Position numbers and translations under genes: made by a program. The notes under the pieces were generated by a model, which worked only from the letters and a program-made list of their open reading frames with translations, made no database searches and had not been told where the DNA came from. From an uncultured Sphingomonadaceae bacterium (lineage in GTDB: Bacteria; Pseudomonadota; Alphaproteobacteria; Sphingomonadales; Sphingomonadaceae), in NCBI GenBank assembly GCA_937920575.1, contig CAKZSF010000125.1, positions 1 to 5,500 of the forward strand: a DNA stretch of 5,500 nucleotides. The letters are read 5' to 3'. Shown here piece after piece: positions 1-5,500 of this stretch (position 1 is the first letter of the stretch; every line of letters begins with the position of its first letter).

Positions 1-130
1 GCGCGCTGCAGCAGGTCCGGGCGGAGCGAATACCGAAAACCCCTATGCCGATATGGAAATCAGCCGCAATGCGCAGTGCCCGTGTGGTTCGGGCAATAAG
101 TACAAGCACTGTCACGGTGCAGCGACCTGA
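1..130 (+). CDS. secA: SecA preprotein translocase ATPase, C-terminal end only (partial)
   Basis: This is the 3' end of secA; the reading frame starts at base 2 and ends with TGA at 128-130, leaving 42 visible residues. SecA is the cytoplasmic ATPase that drives unfolded preproteins through the SecYEG channel. The identification rests on the C-terminal zinc-binding tail: the visible residues contain [13 protein letters not shown], the CxCxSGx(n)CH pattern of SecA tails, with Cys codons at 77, 83 and 110 and His at 113. In the family this tail binds Zn2+ and contacts SecB and lipids. Upstream of it is a short Ala/Gly/Asn-rich linker, normal for SecA. The motor domains lie outside the window to the left. 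The tail is complete and ends in the usual short Gly-Ala extension, so nothing suggests damage. The next gene begins about 30 bases later on the same strand, so read-through transcription is possible. Confidence 0.95.
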   Translation, partial: RAAAGPGGANTENPYADMEISRNAQCPCGSGNKYKHCHGAAT

Positions 131-147
131 TCCGGACTCTTCTACCC

Positions 148-154
148 GGGAGGG
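148..154 (+). promoter_or_regulatory. Strong Shine-Dalgarno (GGGAGGG) supporting a non-ATG start
   Basis: GGGAGGG lies 18 bases after the secA stop and is nearly fully complementary to the anti-SD of 16S rRNA. The in-frame codon at normal spacing is CTG at 159 (4 bases after the run, 5 after the GGAGG core). A TTG at 155 is out of frame with the downstream gene. The next in-frame conventional starts are TTG 189 and GTG 243, both too distant for this SD. It is therefore the best sequence evidence for where translation of the downstream gene begins, though a chance purine run cannot be excluded. Confidence 0.45.
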
Positions 155-158
155 TTGG

Positions 159-740
159 CTGCGTATTGCAAGCTGGCCCTTCCGGAAATTGGCCCATGAA
201 TGGCGCAATCTAACGCGTGCAATCTCGCGCTCCGGCGGAACCGTGCCAAATCTTCCTGCCGATAGTCCGCCCAATCTGATCATTTCGCCCGGCGGGGTGG
301 GGACGACATTTCTTATTGATCACTGCGGACAATTTATCGCGACCAATGACCGCGATGATCTGGATGGGCTGAAACATATCCCTCGCGTACCGCTTGCGGC
401 TGATCAACCGCCTAAAGTGGTTTTCATTACTGGCGATCCCGAAGAAATATACGCAAGTATTTCTCGCCGCGGATGGATCAGGGATCAATCCTCCAAACTC
501 GGCTGCGTTATCTGCCAGTTTTCATGGGGCGCCTTTAGGAAACGCGCTTTCACCGCACGTGTCGACGCGCAAATTGCCGAGTTCACCCAAGCAGCGGATC
601 GAGGGGATGTACTGCTAATAGCTTATGACGACATTTGGGACAAAGCCGCCGAAATTGCCCGGTGGCTAGGGATAGAGGACCCTGCATTCCTTACCAACTT
701 CCCGAAACGCCGCTCGCGAACGGAAGCACACAGAAAATAA
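159..740 (+). CDS. Small P-loop protein resembling sulfotransferases
   Basis: I do not recognise a named gene. From CTG 159 the product is 193 aa. Residues 39-52 form a hydrophobic strand followed by SPGGVGTTFL, which resembles the 5'-phosphosulfate-binding loop (SPPRSGTT type) that grips PAPS in sulfotransferases. Residues 86-105 (KVVFITGDPEEIYASISRRG) resemble the family's second strand and 3'-phosphate-binding segment, where RDPRD-x-x-x-S is usual; here GDPEE replaces it. Residues 151-172 (VLLIAYDDIWD then an amphipathic helix ending WLGI) resemble the late 'vlvYEDL...FLG' block. The protein is shorter than typical sulfotransferases (about 250-300 aa) and lacks a clear catalytic His or Lys, so activity is uncertain; a nucleotide-binding P-loop protein of another kind is possible. 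It ends in a basic tail. There is no signal peptide or membrane segment. The start is uncertain: no in-frame ATG occurs after secA; options are CTG 159 (strong SD), TTG 189 and GTG 243. ATGs at 45 and 69 overlap the SecA tail and are unlikely. Confidence 0.72.
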   Translation: MRIASWPFRKLAHEWRNLTRAISRSGGTVPNLPADSPPNLIISPGGVGTTFLIDHCGQFIATNDRDDLDGLKHIPRVPLAADQPPKVVFITGDPEEIYASISRRGWIRDQSSKLGCVICQFSWGAFRKRAFTARVDAQIAEFTQAADRGDVLLIAYDDIWDKAAEIARWLGIEDPAFLTNFPKRRSRTEAHRK

Positions 741-806
741 CCCGCGCAGGGCGCCGACTTGACGCTAACCGCCGCTTCAAAGCTAACCATTGTCCGAAGA
801 AAAGGC

Positions 807-881
807 TGGCTCCCCGAGTTGGATTCGAACCAACGACCAAGTGATTAACAGTCACCTACTCTACCGCTGAGCTATCGGGGA
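807..881 (-). tRNA. tRNA-Asn (anticodon GUU)
   Basis: The minus strand folds into a complete cloverleaf of 75 nt including an encoded CCA (807-809). The 7-bp acceptor stem pairs TCCCCGA (881-875) with TCGGGGA (817-811), and the discriminator at 810 is G, as expected for Asn. The D arm carries AGCGGTA. The anticodon loop is CTGTTAA (851-845), giving GTT (849-847) between stem strands GGTGA and TCACT (one G-T pair). The T arm is GTTGG-TTCGAAT-CCAAC. Just past the 3' end the minus strand reads TTTTCTT (803-797), which might help termination. The gene lies 89 bases downstream of nadK on the same strand but has its own promoter-like sequence, so it is probably transcribed separately. It faces the convergent sulfotransferase-like gene. 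Confidence 0.97.
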
Positions 882-904
882 GCAGCTCATTCGAGCGAGA
901 CGCG

Positions 905-933
905 CCTATATGAAGCGCGCGCCGGTTTGGCAA
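905..933 (-). promoter_or_regulatory. Sigma70-type promoter for tRNA-Asn
   Basis: On the minus strand, TTGCCA (933-928, five of six matches to TTGACA) is followed by a 17-base spacer (927-911) and TATAGG (910-905, four of six matches to TATAAT). Transcription would start near 898, leaving a leader of about 17 nt before the mature tRNA 5' end at 881. The region after the -10 is GC-rich (GGCGCG), as is common in stringently controlled stable-RNA promoters. Spacing and position make this convincing for a sequence-only call, though no transcript data are available. Confidence 0.6.
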
Positions 934-970
934 GACCGGAAAAGTGCTTTTCTGATGGATGCGTCGTTTT

Positions 971-1759
971 TTAGTTTACGAACTGTTCCGCGACGATGCG
1001 CTCGTCGAGGCTGTGTCCGCGATCAAACAGCAAGGTCAGCTCCTTGTCGCGCGCAAGTTTGAGCTGAACCGAGGCAATATCGCGAATCTCGGTTTGGTCG
1101 GCCACGGCGGCCACCGGCCGCTTCTCCGCCTCGCGGATACGGAAACCCACTCGGCTGAAATCGGGCAGGATCGCGCCTTGCCAGCGGCGTGGACGAAATG
1201 GGCTGATCGGAGTCAATGCCAGCAACTTTGAGCCCAACGGCAGAATTTGTCCGCCTGCAGACAGATTGTAGGCGGTTGAGCCAGCAGGCGTCGCAACCAA
1301 TACGCCGTCACCGGCTAGCTCGGGAATGCGCACCTTCTCATTGACGGTAACTTCAATCTTGGCGGTTTGGCGGGTTTGCCGCAGCAGCGACACTTCGTTG
1401 ATCGCGTGCAGTTTGTGGCGAGTGCCGGCTTGTGTCACCACTTCCATCAGCAAAGGTGTCACAGTAAAACTGCGCGCTTCCTTGATCCGCTCAACCAATT
1501 TCTCACCCTTGCGGAAACGGTTCATCAGAAAGCCGACCGTGCCCAAATTGACGCCATAGGCGGGAATCACGCGGCCAATGTCGATCATGTGATGCAGCGT
1601 CTGCAGCATGAAGCCGTCGCCACCGATCACAACCACCGCGTCCGCCTCTTCCAACGGAACCCATTTGGTGAGGTCTTTGATCCTCCCATACGCTTTCTGC
1701 GCGGGTTCCGTGTCGGAAGCCATCAGAGCCAATTTGGAGAAGGAAGTTGCCTGGTTCAT
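971..1759 (-). CDS. nadK: NAD kinase (ATP-dependent, EC 2.7.1.23)
   Basis: A 262-residue cytoplasmic NAD kinase, which phosphorylates NAD to NADP and so supplies the reducing cofactor for biosynthesis and oxidative defence. The diagnostic motifs are in order: a strand leading into GGDG at residues 46-49 with the catalytic-site Asp48; the GVNLGTVGFLMN segment (69-80); the NE motif (Asn121-Glu122) within INEVSLLR; and the conserved block GDGVLVATPAGSTAYNLSAG (150-169), which binds NAD and shapes the oligomer interface. The C-terminal SPFRPRRW segment is typical of the family. The length matches the short alphaproteobacterial form; E. coli NadK is about 292 aa. The ATG at 1759 is chosen because an AGGG stretch (1766-1763 on the minus strand) precedes it, although the spacing of 3 bases is short; Met13 is the only nearby alternative. 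The stop is TAA at 971-973. The gene is divergent from the EAL gene and upstream of tRNA-Asn on the same strand. Confidence 0.96.
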   Translation of the reverse strand: MNQATSFSKLALMASDTEPAQKAYGRIKDLTKWVPLEEADAVVVIGGDGFMLQTLHHMIDIGRVIPAYGVNLGTVGFLMNRFRKGEKLVERIKEARSFTVTPLLMEVVTQAGTRHKLHAINEVSLLRQTRQTAKIEVTVNEKVRIPELAGDGVLVATPAGSTAYNLSAGGQILPLGSKLLALTPISPFRPRRWQGAILPDFSRVGFRIREAEKRPVAAVADQTEIRDIASVQLKLARDKELTLLFDRGHSLDERIVAEQFVN

Positions 1760-1770
1760 AATCCCTGTCG

Positions 1771-1826
1771 CGCTGGCAGCGTGCGGTCGATAACGACCTG
1801 CCGTTCATCTGACACAAAAAGTCAGA
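1771..1826. promoter_or_regulatory. Three successive short palindromes in a divergent promoter region
   Basis: The space between the starts of nadK (-) and the EAL gene (+) holds three perfect inverted repeats in 56 bases: CGCTG-G-CAGCG (1771-1781), GGTCG-ATAA-CGACC (1785-1798) and TCTGAC-N7-GTCAGA (1808-1813 with 1821-1826, spacer ACAAAAA). They sit where promoters and operators of both genes must lie. The three differ in sequence, so they are not repeated copies of one operator. They could be binding sites for dimeric regulators, leader hairpins of the nadK mRNA, or chance; I recognise none of them as a known operator. Confidence 0.3.
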
Positions 1827-1837
1827 AATTCCTAACA
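1809..1837 (+). promoter_or_regulatory. Possible weak promoter for the EAL gene
   Basis: CTGACA at 1809-1814 matches five of six bases of TTGACA. Seventeen bases later comes CTAACA (1832-1837), a poor -10; TAACAG one base later is an alternative with an 18-base spacer. A start near 1844 would leave a leader of about 16 nt carrying the SD at 1851-1854. The -35 overlaps the left arm of the third palindrome, so a protein bound there would block it. The poor -10 keeps confidence low. Confidence 0.22.
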
Positions 1838-1850
1838 GCTTAACGCTATT

Positions 1851-1854
1851 GAGG
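1851..1854 (+). promoter_or_regulatory. Shine-Dalgarno (GAGG) that sets the EAL gene start at 1861
   Basis: The frame is open from TTG 1849, but GAGG at 1851-1854 overlaps that TTG and lies six bases before ATG 1861. This favours ATG 1861 as the true start. A further in-frame ATG at 1870 has no comparable SD at normal spacing. Confidence 0.6.
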
Positions 1855-1860
1855 CTAACA

Positions 1861-3180
1861 ATGGTGACCATGGTATCCAACGCGCCTGAGGGTGCACAGC
1901 GTGATGAGTTGACGGGATTGCCGCATGTTGATGTGGTAAAGGCCCGCATTTCGCGTTGGCAGACGGAGGCAAATGCAGCGGGCCGACCAGCGCCGGTACA
2001 CGCCCTGCTGCTGGGGCTTAGGCGATTTGACACGATCAATATGACCTATGGCGAGGCGGCTGGCGATGCGGCCTTGGTCGAGATCGCCGCCAGAGTGCAG
2101 CGATTTGCCGCATCTGAATTCTCGGATGAGTGGATCGCAACGCGGCTTTCTGGCGGCACTTTTTTGGTCGCAGCGCATGAAAGTTGTAGCCGAGAGCGCT
2201 GGCAATGGTTGGCTGAAGCGCTGGGTGATGCGGTGTCGCGTCCGATTGGCGAATTGGATGAGCCGGGCGCGATGCGTATTTGGCCGCGATTGGCTTTGAT
2301 GCGCGCTCTGCCCATCGATGATGCCGATGCAGTGTTGCACAAGCTGGCTGATACGTTGCAGACGATAATGCAACGTTCAGGGCGGCGAGCCGCGTGGGTG
2401 GATGGTGATCGCAGTGTAGCTGGACGCAATCCCGTGCAGTTGGAAACCGATCTGACAGCGGCGTTGCAGCGCGGTGAAATCGAAGTTCTGTATCAGCCGC
2501 AATACCGCACTAGTGACGATGCGCTGATCGGAGCGGAGGCGCTCGCACGGTGGCAACATCCTCAGTTGGGGCGGATCGGGGCAGGGGCGTTGTTCGCCGT
2601 GGCTGAACGGTCAGACCAGATTGCGGTATTGTCACGGCACATTGCGGAACGGGCATTGTCCGCTGCAGCACGTTGGCCGGATGATTTGCGCCTGAGCCTG
2701 AATGTAACGCCGACCGATATTGCTCAAGGCAATTTTGCACGGGATCTGGCCGGTTTGGTTCAACGCTCCGGATTCGATCCGAACCGACTGACAGTGGAGA
2801 TAGTCGAGCAAGCCTTGCTCACAGATCTCAACAAGGCGGCGGCTGATCTTCAGGCGCTCACGCAATCGGGCATTCGCATCGCGCTCGACGATTTCGGCGC
2901 CGGCTTCTGCAACTTCCGTTATCTTAAAGTGTTACCGCTGCACTATCTCAAACTCGACAAGACAATGGTTGAGGGCGTTGCCAGCGATGAGCGAGATTTG
3001 GTGATCCTGCGAGGCATCTTGGCGATGGCCAGGGCGCTTGGTCTATCGGTTATTGCCGAGGGTATCGAGAGCGAGCCGCAACGTGCAGCGATTCAGGCTG
3101 AGGCCTGCGACTATTACCAAGGCTTCCTGCGCGCGCAGCCAATGTCAGAGGCTGACTTTGCGCAATTGGCGGCCGGATAA
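1861..3180 (+). CDS. c-di-GMP phosphodiesterase: degenerate GGDEF domain fused to an intact EAL domain
   Basis: A 439-aa protein with no signal peptide, membrane segment or sensor domain, so probably soluble and cytoplasmic. Residues about 14-180 are a GGDEF-fold domain: it begins RDELTGLP (14-21) and keeps the guanine-contacting Asn60 and Asp69 at the nine-residue spacing seen in PleD. However, the signature is SGGTF (97-101) instead of GGDEF, the first metal-binding Asp is Gly52, and no RxxD inhibitory site precedes the signature. Diguanylate cyclase activity is therefore unlikely. Residues about 191-437 are an EAL domain with every expected catalytic residue: Glu226 (EAL), Asn281, Glu313 and Glu316 (EIVE), Asp343-Asp344 (DDFG), Lys364, Glu400 (AEGIE) and Gln420 (QGF). 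By family knowledge this should hydrolyse c-di-GMP to pGpG, with the N-terminal domain perhaps acting as a regulatory module. In which process it acts (motility, biofilm, surface life) cannot be read from the neighbours. It is transcribed divergently from nadK and convergently with mfd. Confidence 0.93.
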   Translation: MVTMVSNAPEGAQRDELTGLPHVDVVKARISRWQTEANAAGRPAPVHALLLGLRRFDTINMTYGEAAGDAALVEIAARVQRFAASEFSDEWIATRLSGGTFLVAAHESCSRERWQWLAEALGDAVSRPIGELDEPGAMRIWPRLALMRALPIDDADAVLHKLADTLQTIMQRSGRRAAWVDGDRSVAGRNPVQLETDLTAALQRGEIEVLYQPQYRTSDDALIGAEALARWQHPQLGRIGAGALFAVAERSDQIAVLSRHIAERALSAAARWPDDLRLSLNVTPTDIAQGNFARDLAGLVQRSGFDPNRLTVEIVEQALLTDLNKAAADLQALTQSGIRIALDDFGAGFCNFRYLKVLPLHYLKLDKTMVEGVASDERDLVILRGILAMARALGLSVIAEGIESEPQRAAIQAEACDYYQGFLRAQPMSEADFAQLAAG

Positions 3181-3184
3181 ATTT

Positions 3185-3324
3185 CTCCCTGTCGCGTAGC
3201 GATGGGGAGGGGGACCGCGAGACCATTGGTCTCGGGGTGGAGGGGTGACCAGTGCAACTCCCCCTCCGTCACGCCGCTGTGCGGCGCGCCACCTCCCCAT
3301 CCACGCATTCGCGAGGACGGGGAG
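3185..3324. repeat. Nested-palindrome intergenic repeat (MITE/REP-like) between convergent genes
   Basis: The 157-base gap between the EAL gene and mfd is almost wholly one structured element. It holds five hairpins in a row: 3185-3209 (11 bp, two G-T pairs, loop GTA); 3218-3234 (CGAGACC/GGTCTCG, loop ATT); 3239-3267 (GGAGGGG/CCCCTCC, 15-base loop); 3272-3286 (CGCCGC/GCGGCG, loop TGT); and 3293-3324 (14 bp with two mismatches). In addition GATGGGGAGG (3201-3210) is the exact reverse complement of 3292-3301, extendable to 13 bp with one mismatch, so the two ends form an imperfect terminal inverted repeat. I recall similar GGGGAGG-rich elements scattered between genes in Sphingomonadales, but could not search. 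It carries no gene. It starts four bases after the EAL stop and ends 13 bases from the mfd stop, so it may act as a two-way terminator or mRNA 3'-end protector, although neither side has a U-run. Confidence 0.8.
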
Positions 3325-3337
3325 GCACTTAGGCAGT

Positions 3338-5500
3338 CTAAGCTGCCGACTTCTGAGCCTTCTTCACGATATTGCTGAGCCCCTTGGTGAGCTGGAACAG
3401 CCCGTTCAGGCGGCTTTCGGGACTACCCCATGCTCGGTTGATGACCAGCTTCATATCGGGGCGTAGCTTCGCTGTGCCTTCGCGGTTTTGGTTGAGCCGG
3501 TCGACATAGGCGAGCAGGCCCACGGGATCGGGAAAATCGTCCTTGTGGAACGCCACCAGAGTGCCGCGCGGGCCAACGTCGATCTTGGCGATGTTGGCAG
3601 TGATGGCCTGCTGCTTGACCTCGATCAAGCGCACCAGATTGGCGGTCGCCGCAGGGAGAGGGCCAAATCGGTCAATCATTTCGGCGGCGAGGCTTTCAAT
3701 CTCGGCGCCGCCATCCGCATCATTGAGACGTCGGTAGAGGGCCATACGCACAGCGAGGTCGGGCACGTAATCCTCGGGTATCATAATGGGTGCATCGACC
3801 GTGATTTGCGGGCTCAGACCGCTGCGATCCGCCGCCAGACCAGCATCGCCGGCTTTCGCAGCAAGGATCGCGTCCTCCAGCATCGATTGATACAGTTCGA
3901 AGCCGACTTCGCGGATATGGCCGGATTGCTCGTCGCCCAACAGATTGCCCGCGCCGCGAATATCCAGATCATGGCTGGCGAGCTGGAACCCGGCGCCGAG
4001 CGAATCCAGATCGCCAAGCACTTTCAGGCGTTTCTCGGCAACTTCAGACAGGGCGACATTTTTCTCGGTCGTCAGATACGCATAGGCGCGCAATTTTGCG
4101 CGGCCCACGCGGCCACGAAGCTGGTACAGCTGCGCCAAACCAAACCGATCCGCACGGTGAATGATGATAGTGTTGGCGCTGGGGATATCGAGTCCGCTTT
4201 CCACGATGGTGGTCGAAAGCAGAACCTCGTATTTTTTCTCGTAGAAGGCGCTCATCCGCTCTTCGACCTGGCCTGCACCCATCTGGCCGTGCGCGGTCAC
4301 CACGTTGACCTCTGGCACGTGCTCGCGAATCCATTCCTCGAGCGGTTCCATATCGGAAATGCGCGGAACAACGATAAAGCTTTGTCCGCCGCGATGGTGC
4401 TCGCGCATCAACGCCTCGCGCAACACCATATCGTCCCATTCCATCACATAAGTGCGTACGGCAAGACGGTCGACTGGCGGCGTTTGGATGGTCGACAATT
4501 CACGCAGCCCGCTCATAGCCATTTGCAGCGTGCGCGGGATCGGCGTGGCAGTAAGAGTGAGAACATGCACATCGGCGCGCAACTGCTTCAGGCGTTCCTT
4601 ATGCGTCACGCCAAAGCGTTGCTCCTCATCGACAATGACGAGGCCCAAATCCTTGAACTCGGTGCTTTTGGCGAGGATTGCATGCGTGCCGATTACGATA
4701 TCGATCGTTCCGTCAGCCAGTCCCTCGCGCGTTTCTTTCATCTCCTTGGCAGGGACGAGCCTTGAAAGCCGCCCGACTTTTAGCGGGAAGCCGGAAAAAC
4801 GCTCAGAGAAATTGGAGAAGTGCTGCCGGGCGAGCAGCGTAGTGGGGGCAACCACCGCGACTTGTTGCCCGCTCATCGCCGCCACAAAGGCTGCGCGCAA
4901 GGCAACTTCGGTTTTGCCAAAGCCAACATCACCGCACACCAGCCGATCCATCGGCTTGCCGCGCCCCAGATCGCGCAGCACATCGCCAATGGCCATTTCC
5001 TGATCGTCGGTTTCTGCCCAAGGAAATTTGTCGACGAACTGGTTGTAGCTTGCTTCTTCCGGCACGAATGCAGGGGCCTTGCGCAACGCGCGGGCTGCGG
5101 CGGTTACCATCAATTCGCCCGCAATAGCGCGGATACGTTCTTTCAGCTTGGCGCGGCGTTTTTGCCATGCTTCTCCGCCAAGCCGATCCAGCGGCACAGC
5201 CTCGTCGGACGAGCCATAGCGGCTGAGCACATCAATGTTCTCAACCGGGATGAACAGCTTGTCGCCACCGCGATATTCCAGCCGCACACAATCGTGCTGG
5301 CTTTCGCCGACGGGGATCGGCTCCAGACCGATATACTTGCCGATGCCGTGCTCTGTGTGAACGACCAGATCGCCACGATTGAGCACGGACAGCTCGGCCA
5401 GAAACGCATCAGCATCCTTCTTGCGTTTCTTGCGCCGGACGAGGCGGTCGCCCAGCAAATCCTGCTCGGTGATGAGCTCAAGCGCATCGGTTGCAAATCC
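3338..5500 (-). CDS. mfd: Mfd transcription-repair coupling factor, C-terminal 720 residues (5' end outside window)
   Basis: Mfd is a DNA translocase that pushes stalled RNA polymerase off lesions and recruits UvrA for excision repair. Numbering from the first visible residue, about 37-97 are the CarD/RID-like RNA polymerase-interacting domain (RGDLVVHTEHGIGKYIGLE). RecG-like helicase motifs follow: Walker A GDVGFGKT (190-197; bases 4910-4933), APTTLLARQH, Walker B DEEQ (291-294), TATPIPRT, VTAHGQM, STTIVESGLDIP and QLRGRVGR (460-467). The translocation segment GAGFQLASHDLDIRGAGNLLG comes next, in pieces around 502-522, then the C-terminal autoinhibitory domain. The stop is TAG at 3338-3340. 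The frame stays open to the window edge: upstream of the TTG at 5458 it reads ITEQDLL, matching the ITE-x-DLLG stretch that joins the N-terminal part in other Mfds. So 5458 is not the start. Roughly 430-450 residues (the UvrB-like, UvrA-binding part) lie beyond the right edge. No frameshift or missing motif is seen. Confidence 0.97.
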   Translation of the reverse strand, partial: GFATDALELITEQDLLGDRLVRRKKRKKDADAFLAELSVLNRGDLVVHTEHGIGKYIGLEPIPVGESQHDCVRLEYRGGDKLFIPVENIDVLSRYGSSDEAVPLDRLGGEAWQKRRAKLKERIRAIAGELMVTAAARALRKAPAFVPEEASYNQFVDKFPWAETDDQEMAIGDVLRDLGRGKPMDRLVCGDVGFGKTEVALRAAFVAAMSGQQVAVVAPTTLLARQHFSNFSERFSGFPLKVGRLSRLVPAKEMKETREGLADGTIDIVIGTHAILAKSTEFKDLGLVIVDEEQRFGVTHKERLKQLRADVHVLTLTATPIPRTLQMAMSGLRELSTIQTPPVDRLAVRTYVMEWDDMVLREALMREHHRGGQSFIVVPRISDMEPLEEWIREHVPEVNVVTAHGQMGAGQVEERMSAFYEKKYEVLLSTTIVESGLDIPSANTIIIHRADRFGLAQLYQLRGRVGRAKLRAYAYLTTEKNVALSEVAEKRLKVLGDLDSLGAGFQLASHDLDIRGAGNLLGDEQSGHIREVGFELYQSMLEDAILAAKAGDAGLAADRSGLSPQITVDAPIMIPEDYVPDLAVRMALYRRLNDADGGAEIESLAAEMIDRFGPLPAATANLVRLIEVKQQAITANIAKIDVGPRGTLVAFHKDDFPDPVGLLAYVDRLNQNREGTAKLRPDMKLVINRAWGSPESRLNGLFQLTKGLSNIVKKAQKSAA

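Noticed and set aside
764..788. Direct repeat GCTAACC (764-770 and 782-788) near the tRNA 3' end as a phage attachment site.
   Set aside because: The copies are only 7 bp, do not match the tRNA sequence, and no integrase or foreign gene is present.
635..844. An open frame whose end reads RVGFEPTT.
   Set aside because: This peptide is the well-known false translation across the antisense strand of a tRNA T arm; the frame overlaps tRNA-Asn and the sulfotransferase-like gene.
939..952. GAAAAG-N2-CTTTTC palindrome downstream of nadK as a terminator.
   Set aside because: The stem is AT-rich and short, the loop is too tight, and no U-run follows on the minus strand.
1367..1843. Open frame antisense to nadK, and another at 1503-2039 across the divergent gap.
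   Set aside because: Both overlap nadK in other frames and have low-complexity, non-family-like protein sequence; the strong NadK motifs explain the region.
3245..3466. Short open frames running through the intergenic repeat (also 3114-3308 on the minus strand).
   Set aside because: Their proline- and arginine-rich products simply translate the palindromic repeat; no SD or conserved protein feature is seen.
3488..4765. A 425-codon open frame on the plus strand opposite mfd.
   Set aside because: It is antisense to highly conserved Mfd helicase motifs, shows no recognisable domain, and is the kind of long shadow frame expected in GC-rich DNA.
5456..5458. TTG at 5458 as the start of mfd.
   Set aside because: The frame continues upstream to the window edge with residues typical of Mfd, and the N-terminal domains of a full-length Mfd would be missing.

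Overview
The window looks like ordinary chromosomal housekeeping DNA from an alphaproteobacterium of moderately high GC. The style of the proteins (NAD kinase of about 260 aa, an Mfd ending in Lys/Ala-rich residues, a stand-alone EAL protein) and the GC-rich nested-palindrome intergenic repeat suggest Sphingomonadales, perhaps near Erythrobacteraceae. The lineage is recognition from memory and was not tested.

Layout from left to right. Bases 1-130 (+) are the last codons of secA, ending in its zinc-binding tail. Bases 159-740 (+) hold a small P-loop protein resembling sulfotransferases; it has no in-frame ATG downstream of secA but has a strong Shine-Dalgarno before a CTG codon. Bases 741-806 are a short spacer. 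Bases 807-881 (-) are tRNA-Asn(GUU) with an encoded CCA and its own sigma70-like promoter at 905-933. Bases 971-1759 (-) are NAD kinase (nadK). Bases 1760-1860 are a divergent intergenic region with three short palindromes in a row. Bases 1861-3180 (+) encode a c-di-GMP protein with a GGDEF domain that has lost its metal ligands and an EAL domain whose catalytic residues are all in place. Bases 3181-3337 separate two convergent genes and are almost filled by a roughly 140-bp repeat built of nested inverted repeats. Bases 3338-5500 (-) are the C-terminal 720 residues of the transcription-repair coupling factor Mfd, which runs off the right edge.

The genes do not form one pathway. secA (protein export), tRNA-Asn (translation), nadK (NADP supply) and mfd (transcription-coupled repair) are independent core functions. 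The EAL protein is the only signalling gene and most likely lowers c-di-GMP. I found no new multi-gene system, no integrase, transposase, CRISPR array or defence cassette. The points most worth a second look are the pseudo-GGDEF/EAL architecture, the mobile-like palindromic repeat between convergent genes, and the non-ATG start of the sulfotransferase-like gene.
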